Notes: a model not told the origin generated them from the sequence alone. Positions 53,341 to 63,014 are shown, numbered from the stretch's first letter. The stretch is DNA of 64,000 nt from CAYJBH01 sp964368625 (GCA_964368625.1 CAYJBH010000009.1:1-64000); one strand, 5' to 3'. Numbers and translations: made by a program.

Positions 53341-53598
53341 CTATTGTTCCGGATAAACGCTTACTCTTTTGCGTCCTGCACCGAATTTTTCAAATTTTAC
53401 ACGTCCGCCTTCTAAAGCAAATAATGTGTAATCGCTTCCGCAACCTACATTATTTCCTGGATGGATATGTGTTCCACGTTGACGTACTAAAATATTTCCT
53501 GCTAATACTGCCTGGCCGTCTGCACGTTTTACGCCAAGTCGTTTTGATTCTGAATCACGTCCGTTCTTTGTTGAACCAACACCTTTTTTATGTGCCAT
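53341..53598 (-). CDS. rpmA: 50S ribosomal protein bL27
   Basis: 85 aa: MAHKKGVGSTKNGRDSESK start, GNILVRQRGTHIHPGNNVG core. It begins directly at the mature-type N-terminus, without the cleavable extension (ending in LFASKKG) usual in Firmicutes bL27, and the Prp protease gene normally between rplU and rpmA is absent. GAGAGG ribosome-binding site. It follows rplU by 37 bp. Confidence 0.97.
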   Translation of the reverse strand: MAHKKGVGSTKNGRDSESKRLGVKRADGQAVLAGNILVRQRGTHIHPGNNVGCGSDYTLFALEGGRVKFEKFGAGRKRVSVYPEQ

Positions 53599-53635
53599 TA
53601 TAAATTCCTCTCAAATAGGTTTATCTCTTTTAATA

Positions 53636-53947
53636 CTATGAGTTAATTGCGGTTATTTCCACCTTAGAATAGGGCTGACGATGTCCGAGTTTTCTTGCAG
53701 AGCCTTTTTTAGGACGATAGGTAAATACAGTTATTTTTTTTGCTTTACCGTTTTTTACAAGTTTTGCCTCTACCGTTGCACCTTTAACTGTTGGTGTTCC
53801 GAATTTCACTGCGCCTTCCTCACCTATTGTGAGAATTTGGTCGAACACGACCTTGTCGCCGTCGTTAACGTTAAGCTTTTCAATGTAGAGTACATCTCCT
53901 ACCTGAACGCTATACTGTTTTCCTCCGGTTACTATTGTTGCTTTCAT
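53636..53947 (-). CDS. rplU: 50S ribosomal protein bL21
   Basis: 103 aa: MKATIVTGGKQYSVQVGDV start and KITVFTYRPKKGSARKLGHRQ end, the canonical bL21 blocks (C-terminal motif read in parts). First gene of the rplU-rpmA-tRNA unit, with a structured leader and a strong promoter. Confidence 0.97.
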   Translation of the reverse strand: MKATIVTGGKQYSVQVGDVLYIEKLNVNDGDKVVFDQILTIGEEGAVKFGTPTVKGATVEAKLVKNGKAKKITVFTYRPKKGSARKLGHRQPYSKVEITAINS

Positions 53948-54028
53948 AATTTTCCTTTCTCTTGTCTGTCAGAGCCACGCTGAATTCGGCGGCATTTCGC
54001 ACTTGAAGGCCGTTTCCAGGCGGGGTTG
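53948..54028 (-). promoter_or_regulatory. Putative bL21 (rplU) mRNA leader
   Basis: About 80 nt between the promoter and rplU with GC-rich complementary segments (CCGCCTGG, AACGGCC, GCCGCCG, CAGCGTGGC) in an AT-rich context. Position and composition fit the autoregulatory L21 leader family of Firmicutes; I judged it by eye, without a covariance model. Confidence 0.5.
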
Positions 54029-54034
54029 ATTTTT

Positions 54035-54063
54035 ATTTTAACATATCTACACTGCTATGTCAA
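54035..54063 (-). promoter_or_regulatory. Sigma-A promoter of rplU
   Basis: Minus strand: TTGACA (54058-54063), 17-bp spacer, TAAAAT (54035-54040). Confidence 0.85.
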
Positions 54064-54145
54064 GTAATTTATTATACACTTATTAATTTTATTACCAAAT
54101 ATTACATTAATGCCGGTTGTTAGATTGTATGGTTCCTATTTTTTC

Positions 54146-54174
54146 TTTACAAATTGTAGCATATCTGATATACT
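54146..54174 (+). promoter_or_regulatory. Sigma-A promoter of the PaaK-like gene
   Basis: TTTACA (54146-54151), 17-bp spacer, TATACT (54169-54174). Confidence 0.8.
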
Positions 54175-54204
54175 TTAAAAAATTAACTTGTGAGATTATG
54201 TGGA

Positions 54205-55521
54205 ATGAATAATATTTACAATCGTGATATGGAATGCTTAAATAGAATCGATCTTGAATCTTTACAGCTTGAAAGATTAAAGTCGCTTGTTGAGTACTGT
54301 GAGAAAAATGTTCCCTTTTACCAGGAACGTCTTTCAAAGGCCGGTGTTACTGCCGACAAGATTAAAGCTTTATCAGATATTAAATATATACCTTATACAA
54401 CTAAAGAAGATTTAAGAGATACTTATCCTTTTGGTCTGTTTGGTGTTAAGCCTAAGGAACTTGTTAGACTTCATGCTTCATCGGGTACCACAGGAAATCC
54501 AACTGTAGTAGGTTATACTAGGGATGATTTAGATTGCTGGGCCGAGCAGGTTGCAAGAATTGTAGTAGCTGCCGGAGCTTCTGATGAGACTATGGTTCAG
54601 ATCTGTTTTGGTTACGGCATGTTTACCGGTGCACTTGGTCTTCATTATGGGCTTGAACGCATAGGAGCTACCGTTGTTCCTACGTCCTCGGGTAACACCG
54701 AAAAACAGCTTAAATTTATGAGAGACTTTAAAACAGATGCTATTGTTGCCACGCCTTCATACTGTTTATATTTAGCTGAGGCAGCCCAAGAGATTTCTTC
54801 AACACATCCTATGTCTGAATATTCAGTTAAATTTGGTATTCTTGGTAGCGAGAGCACCACAGTTGCTATGAGAAAACGAATTGAAGAACGGTGGGGCGGA
54901 GGGTTATTTACTACAGATAACTATGGCATTTCCGAGCTTAACGGCCCCGGAATTTCTGGCGAGTGTCATTTAAGACAGGGACTTCACATCTGTGAGGATC
55001 ATTTCCTTTGCGAAATAATAGATCCAAACACTTTAGAGGTAATGGATCGAGGTGATACCGGTGAAATGGTTATAACAAACCTAACTAAACGTGGACTTCC
55101 AATGCTTCGCTATCGCACAAAAGATATTACCTCTATAAATTATGATACCTGTGAATGTGGCCGCACTAGTGCTAGAATGGTTAAACTAACCGGTCGAAGT
55201 GATGATATGATTAAGGTTAGAGGTGTTAATGTATTCCCGACCCAGCTAGAGTCTGCTTTAATTGAAACACCTGAGGTTACTGCCCACTACAGATTAATCG
55301 TAAGAAGTGAGCAATTTTTTGATTCACTTGAAGTTCAGATAGAACTTGCCGATGAAGCTTTGTTAACGAAGCCGCTTGCTCTAGAAAAAATTAAGAGAAA
55401 GCTAGATAAAAAGGTTCACGATACCCTTGGAATAAAGGTTGAGACAACACTGGTTGCACCTAAAGCCCTAGAGCGTTTTACCGGAAAGGCTAAAAGGGTT
55501 TATGATATGAGAAATAAATAG
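54205..55521 (+). CDS. Phenylacetate-CoA ligase-like AMP-forming ligase
   Basis: 438 aa. PaaK-type adenylating enzyme: P-loop HASSGTTGNPTVVGYT near 93-108, FGYGMFTGALG near 137, DNYGISELNGPG near 238, RYRTKDIT near 310, and the C-terminal GRSDDMIKVRGVNVFPTQLE hinge near 330. It activates an aryl- or other carboxylic acid to the CoA thioester. The ATG at 54205 has only weak ribosome-binding complementarity; a GTG at 54190 is an alternative. In Clostridia such genes often accompany indolepyruvate ferredoxin oxidoreductase, but those genes are not here. Confidence 0.88.
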   Translation: MNNIYNRDMECLNRIDLESLQLERLKSLVEYCEKNVPFYQERLSKAGVTADKIKALSDIKYIPYTTKEDLRDTYPFGLFGVKPKELVRLHASSGTTGNPTVVGYTRDDLDCWAEQVARIVVAAGASDETMVQICFGYGMFTGALGLHYGLERIGATVVPTSSGNTEKQLKFMRDFKTDAIVATPSYCLYLAEAAQEISSTHPMSEYSVKFGILGSESTTVAMRKRIEERWGGGLFTTDNYGISELNGPGISGECHLRQGLHICEDHFLCEIIDPNTLEVMDRGDTGEMVITNLTKRGLPMLRYRTKDITSINYDTCECGRTSARMVKLTGRSDDMIKVRGVNVFPTQLESALIETPEVTAHYRLIVRSEQFFDSLEVQIELADEALLTKPLALEKIKRKLDKKVHDTLGIKVETTLVAPKALERFTGKAKRVYDMRNK

Positions 55522-55859
55522 CTTTTTGTCATAGTTTAATGGTTATTACTGTTAACTTTTAGAGCTTATATGTTTAAAAAATAAATAGTGCATAAATATT
55601 GTATAATTCCCGAAGAATCACCATTCATTGGGAGTTATATTTTAACCTTTTATTGACCGATATGGTCAATTATTGCTTTATATATTTGAATTTTATACCT
55701 AAAACATTATGGCTAAATTGAGTTTTACTTTTATTTTAATAGCAAGTCCTTTTTGTTTTTTATCATTGTTGTTTATTATTATTTTCAATTTTTTATTTAC
55801 TCTTATTGTTTTTTATGTTCTTGTTAGCCCGAGCAATAGTCAGTTTTATGCCGATTTAC

Positions 55860-55875
55860 TGTTCCACGTGGAACA
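55860..55875. promoter_or_regulatory. parS site
   Basis: TGTTCCACGTGGAACA, a perfect palindrome that fits the bacterial parS consensus tGTTNCACGTGNAACa. ParB, encoded at 60139, is the expected binder. Confidence 0.93.
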
Positions 55876-56419
55876 TATCAAAATATGTCTAAATTTGACT
55901 GTTAATACTAATATTGCATTGTTAGTAGGTGGAGATAAGTTTAATATTTTATTCGACTTGTAAAACTAAATTTTAAAATGAAAAAAAGATGAGAATTTAA
56001 AATGTGACTAACATCATATTATAAATTAACGTTATCACAACACACCCGCAAGAGGTTAATAATAATTTATTATATATCAATTTATTTGAATAACGCTAAA
56101 TAATAATTTGTGTTTAGAAATATATACTGAGTATAAGTATTAATTTTTATATTTGATAAAGAAAAAATTACTTATGTAAAGGAACTAAGTATAATATTTG
56201 TGAAATGAACCTTCAAATAAATCAATAAACATGATACTACTACAAAATTTAGTTAACAATATTACGTTTGAAAATAATATCTAGTTAGCAGTAGAAAAAA
56301 TAATCATAATACTTTAGTTTTAAATTTCAAGTAATAAATTTACTTGTACAAAGAATTAATGTATTATGAATTAAATATATTAACTAGTTTTCTCACTGTT
56401 AAATATATAAGCTAAAACA

Positions 56420-56435
56420 TGTTCCACGTGGAACA
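56420..56435. promoter_or_regulatory. parS site
   Basis: TGTTCCACGTGGAACA, identical to the copies at 55860 and 58352. Confidence 0.93.
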
Positions 56436-56741
56436 AATAATCATTAAAACAAAAATATGTTAAGCCTAGATGATGTTATAAAAAGATGCAAAATAATATA
56501 GCTTAGTTGAAAACATAACTCTTTAATAAAGCAAAAGCAAAAAAAGCCTTTAAACATAACGGTTTACAGAGATGGAGGCTTTCAACAATAAGATAAAGTT
56601 TTCAACAAGACATAAATAAATACATTTTTTAAGTTAACTATTAAATAAATTAATTGCAAAAAATATAATTATGATATAAAATTGAAAGTAGATAAATATA
56701 AACATGTAAATATATGTGATTAGTAATTGAAAGGTGAAAAC

Positions 56742-58211
56742 TTGAAATCAAACGAAATAATTTTATGTGGTGTAAATTCACGTTACATTCATTCGTCGTT
56801 AGCAATTCATTATCTTGCTGAAAATATAAAAAATGATGTTGACCTAATTGAGTGGACAATAAATAAATCGGAACAGGAACTATCTGAATTACTTATTTCT
56901 AGTTCAGCTAATGTGATATGCTTCTCATGTTACATATGGAACATAGAATATATAACAAATGTTATTAGAGCAATTAGAATAAAAGCAGGTGATAAGATAA
57001 TAATACTAGGCGGGCCGCAGGTTAGCTATACGCCAGATATGTATATAGAAAGTGGAACAGCAGACTATGTTGTAAGTGGAGAGGGGGAATTACCTTTTGC
57101 TATATTAATAGAGCAAATTTTTAGTGGAGAAGTAGAAGATCGAAGAATGATAACATTAATTGATGGGGTTAGCTGCAGAGGTTACATATCAAAGCCGTAC
57201 TTTGACAATAGTATCCCAATTAGTCCGTATAAACAAAGATACATAAGGATGCTTGAGGGAAGAATAAGCTATATAGAAACAGTTAGAGGATGTCCGTTTG
57301 GCTGTACATTCTGCTTATCAGGGAGAAAAGAGCCGGTTAAGTATATGCCTATGGAACAGGTTAAGAGAAATATACTAACATTAGCGAACTCCGGAACAAA
57401 AACAATCAAATTTGTTGATCGAAGCTTTAATGCTAACGAGGGCAGAGCAAAGCAGATTGTGAAGTTTATAATTGAAGAATATAGTACGTATCCGGTCGGT
57501 ATACAGTTTCACTTTGAAATAGCTGCAGATGTGATGTCGGATGACCTGGTAGAAATGTTTTGCACATCACACAAGGGCTTATTTAGGTTAGAGATAGGTA
57601 TACAAAGTTTAAACCATGAAACCTTAAGCGCTATTAATAGAAAAATGAATATAGAAAAGCTAAAAAGGAACATAAGAAGGCTGCAAGAGAGTGGGAGTGT
57701 ACATCTTCATCTAGATTTAATTGCTGGTTTGCCATTTGAAGGTGTTGAAAGCTTAAAGAATAGCTTTAATGCTGTTATGCGATTAAAACCAAACGTTATG
57801 CAGCTAGGATTTCTTAAGCTTCTACCGGGATCACCTATGTCGTTGAATCCAATGGGAGAGTTTAGAGCATCTCCACCATATGAGGTAATTAAAACAGAGT
57901 GGATTACATATGAAGAGATATCTAGGTTAAAGGAGATTGAGCATCTTTTGGATAAAGTGTATAACAGTGGGAGGTTTAGCAATACACTTATATTAATTAA
58001 GGAGTATCAGATGGATCCATATCTATTTTTTGAACGTTTTTACGATGAAGCAGGAGTGGTACATGGGGAAAGCTACAATGATCTTGCCAAGAGGTTAATA
58101 GAATTTTATGCGCTAACTAATGATAAAGAGAAGTTATATGAGGCGATGAGGGAGGATATGAGAAGGGTAAATCCCGTTGGACGGTTACCCGGCTTTTTAA
58201 AACCTATTTAA
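56742..58211 (+). CDS. B12-binding-domain radical SAM protein (DUF4080 type)
   Basis: 489 aa. N-terminal B12-binding-like Rossmann domain (about 1-130, GVNSRYIHSSLA and IILGGPQVS), radical SAM core with VRGCPFGCTFCLSG (C-x3-C-x2-C near 193) and a C-terminal domain of the DUF4080 type. Start: TTG at 56742 with AAGGTG 5 nt upstream; an earlier in-frame TTG at 56727 has no such site. The substrate of this family is unknown. Stands alone between parS sites. Confidence 0.87.
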   Translation: MKSNEIILCGVNSRYIHSSLAIHYLAENIKNDVDLIEWTINKSEQELSELLISSSANVICFSCYIWNIEYITNVIRAIRIKAGDKIIILGGPQVSYTPDMYIESGTADYVVSGEGELPFAILIEQIFSGEVEDRRMITLIDGVSCRGYISKPYFDNSIPISPYKQRYIRMLEGRISYIETVRGCPFGCTFCLSGRKEPVKYMPMEQVKRNILTLANSGTKTIKFVDRSFNANEGRAKQIVKFIIEEYSTYPVGIQFHFEIAADVMSDDLVEMFCTSHKGLFRLEIGIQSLNHETLSAINRKMNIEKLKRNIRRLQESGSVHLHLDLIAGLPFEGVESLKNSFNAVMRLKPNVMQLGFLKLLPGSPMSLNPMGEFRASPPYEVIKTEWITYEEISRLKEIEHLLDKVYNSGRFSNTLILIKEYQMDPYLFFERFYDEAGVVHGESYNDLAKRLIEFYALTNDKEKLYEAMREDMRRVNPVGRLPGFLKPI

Positions 58212-58351
58212 ATAAGGAAAATCTATACAAAAAAATGTATTATAATAAAAAAATATAAAAAAATTATAACACAACATATTGATATACATAAAACTGTAAT
58301 AAAAAGCTGAAACACTTATAAATAGGATAAAACAAGGTGAAAAACAAATTA

Positions 58352-58367
58352 TGTTCCACGTGGAACA
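58352..58367. promoter_or_regulatory. parS site
   Basis: Third identical TGTTCCACGTGGAACA, about 950 bp upstream of parA, in the 268-bp gap before the methyltransferase gene, which otherwise shows nothing recognisable. Confidence 0.93.
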
Positions 58368-58479
58368 TTTCAAAATATAGAGATTATAAAAGATAAACAG
58401 GTTACAATAGAAAAAATAGAGCTTTTCAAATAGAAAAAAATGTGTTAAAATAGGAAAATCATCATTAAAAGGTAAATGA

Positions 58480-59247
58480 ATGAATTATATCGATATTAAT
58501 GCTAAAACGATTGATAGCTGGGTTAAGAACGGCTGGGAATGGGGCATGAGCATAGATCACGAGTGCTATATAAATGCGCTTAATGGCTATTGGAATGTTC
58601 TATTAACGCCAACTAAGGCAGTTCCAAAGGAGTGGATTGGCGAGTTAAAGGGTAAAAAGTTACTGGGGCTAGCATGTGGAGGCGGTCAGCAGATGCCAAT
58701 ATTTGCTGCTTGTGGTGCTATTTGTACAGTTTTGGATTTATCAAACGAGCAGCTGGAAAGCGAGAGAAAAGTAAGTAGCCGTGAGGGGTATGATATATCA
58801 ATCATTAAAGTCGATATGACTAAACCCTTACCGTTAAAGGATGAAGAGTTTGACATAATTTTCCACCCTGTTTCCAACTGCTACGTACTGGATGTAGAAC
58901 ATGTATTTAAGGAATGTTTTAGGGTTCTTAAAAGGGGCGGTGTTTTATTGTCGGGTCTCGATAATGGAATTAACTTTTTAATGGAAGATGACGATGAGAC
59001 AAGGATTGTTAACAGGTTGCCATACAATCCATTAAAAGATGAAGACCAGTATAATCGATCAATAGAAAAAAATGATGGAATACAGTTTTCACATACAATG
59101 GAAGAACAAATAGGTTGTCAATTGAAGGCAGGGTTCAACCTAACAGATATTTATGAAGACACAAATGGATACGGCAAGCTACACGAGTTGGGAATACCAT
59201 GCTTTGTGGCTACAAGATCGGTAAAACCACAGTATAGAACTAGATAA
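58480..59247 (+). CDS. Class I SAM-dependent methyltransferase
   Basis: 255 aa. SAM-binding motif I LLGLACGGGQQMP near 66-78, acidic VLDLS near 92, DEEFDIIFHPVSNCYV (motif II region) and FRVLKRGGVLL. Methyltransf_11-type fold; substrate unknown. AAAAGG ribosome-binding site. It stands 74 bp before parA on the same strand and may be read through into it. Confidence 0.85.
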   Translation: MNYIDINAKTIDSWVKNGWEWGMSIDHECYINALNGYWNVLLTPTKAVPKEWIGELKGKKLLGLACGGGQQMPIFAACGAICTVLDLSNEQLESERKVSSREGYDISIIKVDMTKPLPLKDEEFDIIFHPVSNCYVLDVEHVFKECFRVLKRGGVLLSGLDNGINFLMEDDDETRIVNRLPYNPLKDEDQYNRSIEKNDGIQFSHTMEEQIGCQLKAGFNLTDIYEDTNGYGKLHELGIPCFVATRSVKPQYRTR

Positions 59248-59321
59248 GAAAACAGTTATAGATAAACCAATAGAGATTAGGGTAAGCGATAGCAAGCGTA
59301 TATATAAAGGAACGGGAAGAT

Positions 59322-60089
59322 ATGGCGAAAATTATTACGGTAACAAACCAAAAAGGTGGTGTGGGTAAAACCACAACCGCTGTTAATCTTGGCTGTGGTT
59401 TGGGGATTAAAGGAAAAAGAGTATTAATTGTAGACCTAGACCCTCAGGGAAATACAACCGGAGGCGTTGGGGTTCGAAAGGCTGAAATTACCAACGGTAC
59501 ATATAGCTGTCTTATTAAACCTGCCGATGTTGAAAAGTCAATTGTAAAAACCGCATTTAAGCTAGATGTAATACCGGCAAATATAGAGTTGTCAGGTGCA
59601 GGAATTGAACTGGTATCACTTGAAAATAGAGAATCTAGGCTACGTACGGCACTTATGCGGGTTAGAGAAAACTACGATTTTATTATAATAGACTGCCCAC
59701 CTTCGCTTGATTTATTAACGCTAAACGGATTATGTGCAGCTGATACACTAATAATCCCAATGCAGTGTGAGTTTCTTGCACTTGAAGGATTGTCAGAATT
59801 AATGTCGACGGTAAGAAAGGTAAAATCAATGTACAACCAACACCTCGACATAGAAGGAGTTCTAATGACAATGTATGATGGGAGATTAAACCTAACGCTG
59901 CAGGTTGCACATGAGCTAAAGAAGTTCTTTAAAACAAAGGTTTATAAAACAACCATACCAAGAAACGTGAGATTATCAGAGGCTCCAAGTTATGGGCAAC
60001 CAATCCAGTCGTACGATCCGTCGTCAAAAGGATGCGCTGCATATACGCAGTTTACAGAAGAGTTTTTGCAGAGCAACAAAAATATATAG
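59322..60089 (+). CDS. parA: Chromosome partitioning ATPase ParA/Soj
   Basis: 255 aa. Deviant Walker A KGGVGKTTTAVNLG at 11-24, DLDPQGN near 40, IIDCPPSLDLLTLN near 118, and the C-terminal TIPRNVRLSEAPSYGQP block characteristic of Soj. Works with ParB and the three parS sites in origin segregation. Confidence 0.96.
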   Translation: MAKIITVTNQKGGVGKTTTAVNLGCGLGIKGKRVLIVDLDPQGNTTGGVGVRKAEITNGTYSCLIKPADVEKSIVKTAFKLDVIPANIELSGAGIELVSLENRESRLRTALMRVRENYDFIIIDCPPSLDLLTLNGLCAADTLIIPMQCEFLALEGLSELMSTVRKVKSMYNQHLDIEGVLMTMYDGRLNLTLQVAHELKKFFKTKVYKTTIPRNVRLSEAPSYGQPIQSYDPSSKGCAAYTQFTEEFLQSNKNI

Positions 60090-60138
60090 TAAGTTGACTA
60101 AAAGATAAGTATATAACCAATATAGTTATGGAGGAGAA

Positions 60139-60999
60139 ATGGCAAAGAAGGGCGGTCTTGGGAAAGGTTTAGACTCGCTGTTTCAGGATGTGAGGCAGGA
60201 AAAGGTTGGCGTAAAGGAAACAATTAAGATAGGCTTAATTGAGCCGGAAAAAGGTCAGCCGAGAAAACATTTTGATGAAAAGGAGCTGTCCGAGTTATCG
60301 CACAGTATATCACAACATGGACTGCTTCAGCCTATTATAGTAAGGCCGGTTGGTATAGATGGCTTTAGAATAATAGCTGGTGAACGTAGATGGAGAGCCG
60401 CAATGAAGGCCGGTTTAAAGGAAATACCGGCAGTGGTGCTAGAGGCAAGTGAGCAAACGGCCATGGAAATAGCACTTGTAGAGAACCTTCAGCGTACAGA
60501 CCTTAATGTTATTGAGGAGGCAGAAGGATTTGTTCGGCTTATCGAGAGCTTTGGCTTAACACAGGAACAGGCCGCTCAGCGCGTGGGAAAGAGTAGGCCG
60601 GCAGTTGCTAATGCGATGCGTCTACTTACACTTAATCCAGAGGTTGTTGATTTGCTTCGAGAAGGAAAGCTATCTACAGGCCATGGAAAGGTGTTACTTT
60701 CATTATCAGACACAGCTTTGCAGACAGAGGTAGCAAAAACGGTAATATCAGAAGATTTAAACGTTAGACAGACAGAGTCGCTCTGCAGAAAGATAAATAA
60801 AAAGCCGGGAGGGTCGCAACAAAAGCTAAAGCTAAGGCCGACAATAGCAACTGAGGTAGAAATAGCTCTACAAGAAGTTTTAGGAACAGAGGTTAAGATT
60901 AACTATAAAAACGGCAAGGGGAGAATAGAGGTTAATTTTTATAGTGACGATCAGCTGAAAAGTTTCGCAAACAGACTAGGGCAGAGAACGATAGACTAA
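60139..60999 (+). CDS. parB: Chromosome partitioning protein ParB/Spo0J
   Basis: 286 aa. N-terminal KGGLGKGLDSLF, CTPase box 1-2 (GQPRKHFD, AGERRWRAAMKAGL near 87-100), NLQRTDLNVIEEAEGF, HTH TQEQAAQRVGKSRPAVANAM near 135-155 for parS, and a C-terminal dimer domain. Starts 49 bp after parA with GGAGGAG. Confidence 0.96.
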   Translation: MAKKGGLGKGLDSLFQDVRQEKVGVKETIKIGLIEPEKGQPRKHFDEKELSELSHSISQHGLLQPIIVRPVGIDGFRIIAGERRWRAAMKAGLKEIPAVVLEASEQTAMEIALVENLQRTDLNVIEEAEGFVRLIESFGLTQEQAAQRVGKSRPAVANAMRLLTLNPEVVDLLREGKLSTGHGKVLLSLSDTALQTEVAKTVISEDLNVRQTESLCRKINKKPGGSQQKLKLRPTIATEVEIALQEVLGTEVKINYKNGKGRIEVNFYSDDQLKSFANRLGQRTID

Positions 61000-61026
61000 C
61001 AAAGATTATTTAAAATAGGAGGATTT

Positions 61027-62298
61027 ATGCTTGATATAAAAAGAATAAGAGAAGATTCAGTAGCAGTTAAAGACGCTTTAAAAAGAAGAGGTAAGGACTA
61101 TTCAACCGAAATAGATAGAGTAATAGAAATTGACGCACAGCGCAGAAGCTTATCTTCAGAAAATGATAACCTAAAGGCACAACAAAACAAAAACAGTAAA
61201 TTAATACCGCAAAAACAGAAGGCAGGTGAAGACTGCACCGAGCTATTTGCCGAGTTAAAAAGTTTATCTACAACAATAAAAAATAATGATGCAAAAATAG
61301 CTGAATTAGAGAAGGAGCAAAAGGACCTATTGCTTTCTATCCCAAATACGCCGGATAAAAGTGTGCCACTGGGTGTATCAGCAGAGGATAACTTTGAGGT
61401 GAAAAAATATGGAGAGCCAAAGAAGTTTGAATATGAACCATTACCACACTGGGAAATAGGAAAAAACCTTGGGATACTGGATCCCGAGAGAGCTGCAAAG
61501 GTTACAGGAGCAAGATTTCACTTTTATAAAGGGTTAGGTGCTGCACTCGAAAGAGCAATAATTAACCTATACCTTGATATGCATACACAAAATCACGGGT
61601 ACACAGAAATATTACCGCCGTTTATAGTTAATGCAGACAGCATGACAGGTACAGGGCAGCTACCAAAGTTTAAAGATGATGCATTTAAGCTTGAAGGCCA
61701 GGAATACTATCTTGTTCCTACGGCAGAAGTTCCGGTTACCAACTACCATCGCGATGAAATATTATCGGAGGCAGAGCTTCCACTAAGATACTGTGCATAC
61801 TCGGGTTGTTTTAGAAGTGAGGCCGGTGCAGCAGGAAGAGATACAAGAGGGCTTATTCGTCAACATCAGTTTAATAAGGTAGAGCTTGTTAAATTTACAA
61901 CACCCGAGCAGAGCTATGAAGAGCTGGAGATGCTAACAAGAAATGCAGAAAGTTGCCTAGAGGCACTCGAGCTTCCATACAGACGAGTTCTGCTTTGCAG
62001 TGGAGATATGGGTGCAAACAGTGCTAAAACTTACGATATAGAAGTATGGTTACCAAGCTATAACAACTATGCAGAGATATCATCCTGTTCAAACTTTGAG
62101 GATTTTCAGGCTCGCAGAATGGCGATTCGCTATAGGAACTCGCAGGGGAAAACATCACTAGTTCATACCCTAAATGGTAGCGGACTAGCTGTTGGCAGAA
62201 CAACGGCAGCAATACTTGAAAACTACCAAAACGGAGATGGGTCGGTTACGGTGCCGAAGGTGCTACAGCGCTATATGGGAACGGAAGTAATAAGATGA
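61027..62298 (+). CDS. serS: Seryl-tRNA synthetase
   Basis: 423 aa class II synthetase: N-terminal tRNA-binding coiled coil (about 30-100), motif 2 FRSEAGAAGRDTRGL near 258 and motif 3 LNGSGLAVGRTTAAI near 382. AGGAGG before the ATG. Follows parB by 27 bp and overlaps the NYN gene by 4 bp; no T-box leader is present. Confidence 0.96.
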   Translation: MLDIKRIREDSVAVKDALKRRGKDYSTEIDRVIEIDAQRRSLSSENDNLKAQQNKNSKLIPQKQKAGEDCTELFAELKSLSTTIKNNDAKIAELEKEQKDLLLSIPNTPDKSVPLGVSAEDNFEVKKYGEPKKFEYEPLPHWEIGKNLGILDPERAAKVTGARFHFYKGLGAALERAIINLYLDMHTQNHGYTEILPPFIVNADSMTGTGQLPKFKDDAFKLEGQEYYLVPTAEVPVTNYHRDEILSEAELPLRYCAYSGCFRSEAGAAGRDTRGLIRQHQFNKVELVKFTTPEQSYEELEMLTRNAESCLEALELPYRRVLLCSGDMGANSAKTYDIEVWLPSYNNYAEISSCSNFEDFQARRMAIRYRNSQGKTSLVHTLNGSGLAVGRTTAAILENYQNGDGSVTVPKVLQRYMGTEVIR

Positions 62299-63014
62299 AT
62301 AAAGATTCAAACGAACGCAGTATAGCACTCTTAATAGACGCGGAGAATATTTCTCCGAAATACATAAAGGCTATTCTAGAGGAGCTATCGCGCGAATGGA
62401 CACCGGCATACAGAAGGATATATGGCGACTTTACCAGCACAGATATGAGTGCATGGAAAAAAACATTGCTGGAACATGGCATTAACCCGGTTCAACAGTT
62501 TAGCTATACACAGGGCAAAAATGCTACCGACAGTGCTATGATAATTGATGCTATGGATATACTATATACTGAGAATGTTGACGGATTTTGTCTTGTGTCA
62601 AGCGATAGCGATTTTACCAGGTTAGCATTAAGATTAAGAGAATCGGCAATGTATGTTTTGGGTATGGGTGAACAGAAAACGCCGGTAGCTTTTAGAAGTG
62701 CATGTAATAAGTTTACCATTTTAGAAGCACTAATAGTTGAGGAAAAGGCTCAAGCAGTAATACAAAAAAAGCTTCCACCAAAGCTTATAGAGGAGATGCG
62801 TCGTATAATAGAGAAAGACAGCGAAGAGGATGGCTCTATGATGCTGTCTAGATTAGGAACAATTATATCGAGACAGTTTCCTGATTTTGACTCTCGAAAT
62901 TACGGATATGCTAAGCTATACAAGCTTTTAGAGAATACCGGAAGGTTTGAGATTTCATTAGAGTTCGACGAAAAAGGTAAGAACCGTAGCATAGTTATGG
63001 TTAAAAACAAATAA
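62295..63014 (+). CDS. NYN-domain protein with OST-HTH/LOTUS-like C-terminus
   Basis: 239 aa. NYN (PIN-like nuclease) domain with conserved acidic residues in ALLIDAENIS (D14), DSAMIIDAMD near 77 and VSSDSDFTRLA near 98; the C-terminal about 75 residues (SMMLSRLGTIISRQFPDFD, YGYAKLYKLLENTG) fit an OST-HTH/LOTUS RNA-binding fold. LabA/DUF88 family; a role in RNA cleavage is inferred. ATGA overlap with serS. Confidence 0.87.
   Translation: MNKDSNERSIALLIDAENISPKYIKAILEELSREWTPAYRRIYGDFTSTDMSAWKKTLLEHGINPVQQFSYTQGKNATDSAMIIDAMDILYTENVDGFCLVSSDSDFTRLALRLRESAMYVLGMGEQKTPVAFRSACNKFTILEALIVEEKAQAVIQKKLPPKLIEEMRRIIEKDSEEDGSMMLSRLGTIISRQFPDFDSRNYGYAKLYKLLENTGRFEISLEFDEKGKNRSIVMVKNK

Larger units (their letters stand above)
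55522..56741. other. 1.2-kb AT-rich intergenic region with two parS sites
   Basis: No gene is supported. A hydrophobic 84-codon frame (55709-55963) crosses the first parS, lacks a ribosome-binding site and is judged spurious. No TTATCCACA-type DnaA box was seen by eye. A weak stem AAAGCCT/AGGCTTT lies near 56543-56582. The size and parS content suggest a centromere-like, origin-proximal spacer. Confidence 0.6.

Noticed and set aside
55709..55963. 84-codon hydrophobic open frame in the gene-free region
   Set aside because: No ribosome-binding site, poor codon pattern, very AT-rich, and it runs through a parS site.
55522..56741. oriC with DnaA boxes
   Set aside because: No TTATCCACA-type cluster was seen by eye; parS sites alone show only closeness to the origin.
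60999..61027. T-box leader for serS
   Set aside because: The gap to parB is only 27 bp, with no specifier or antiterminator structure.
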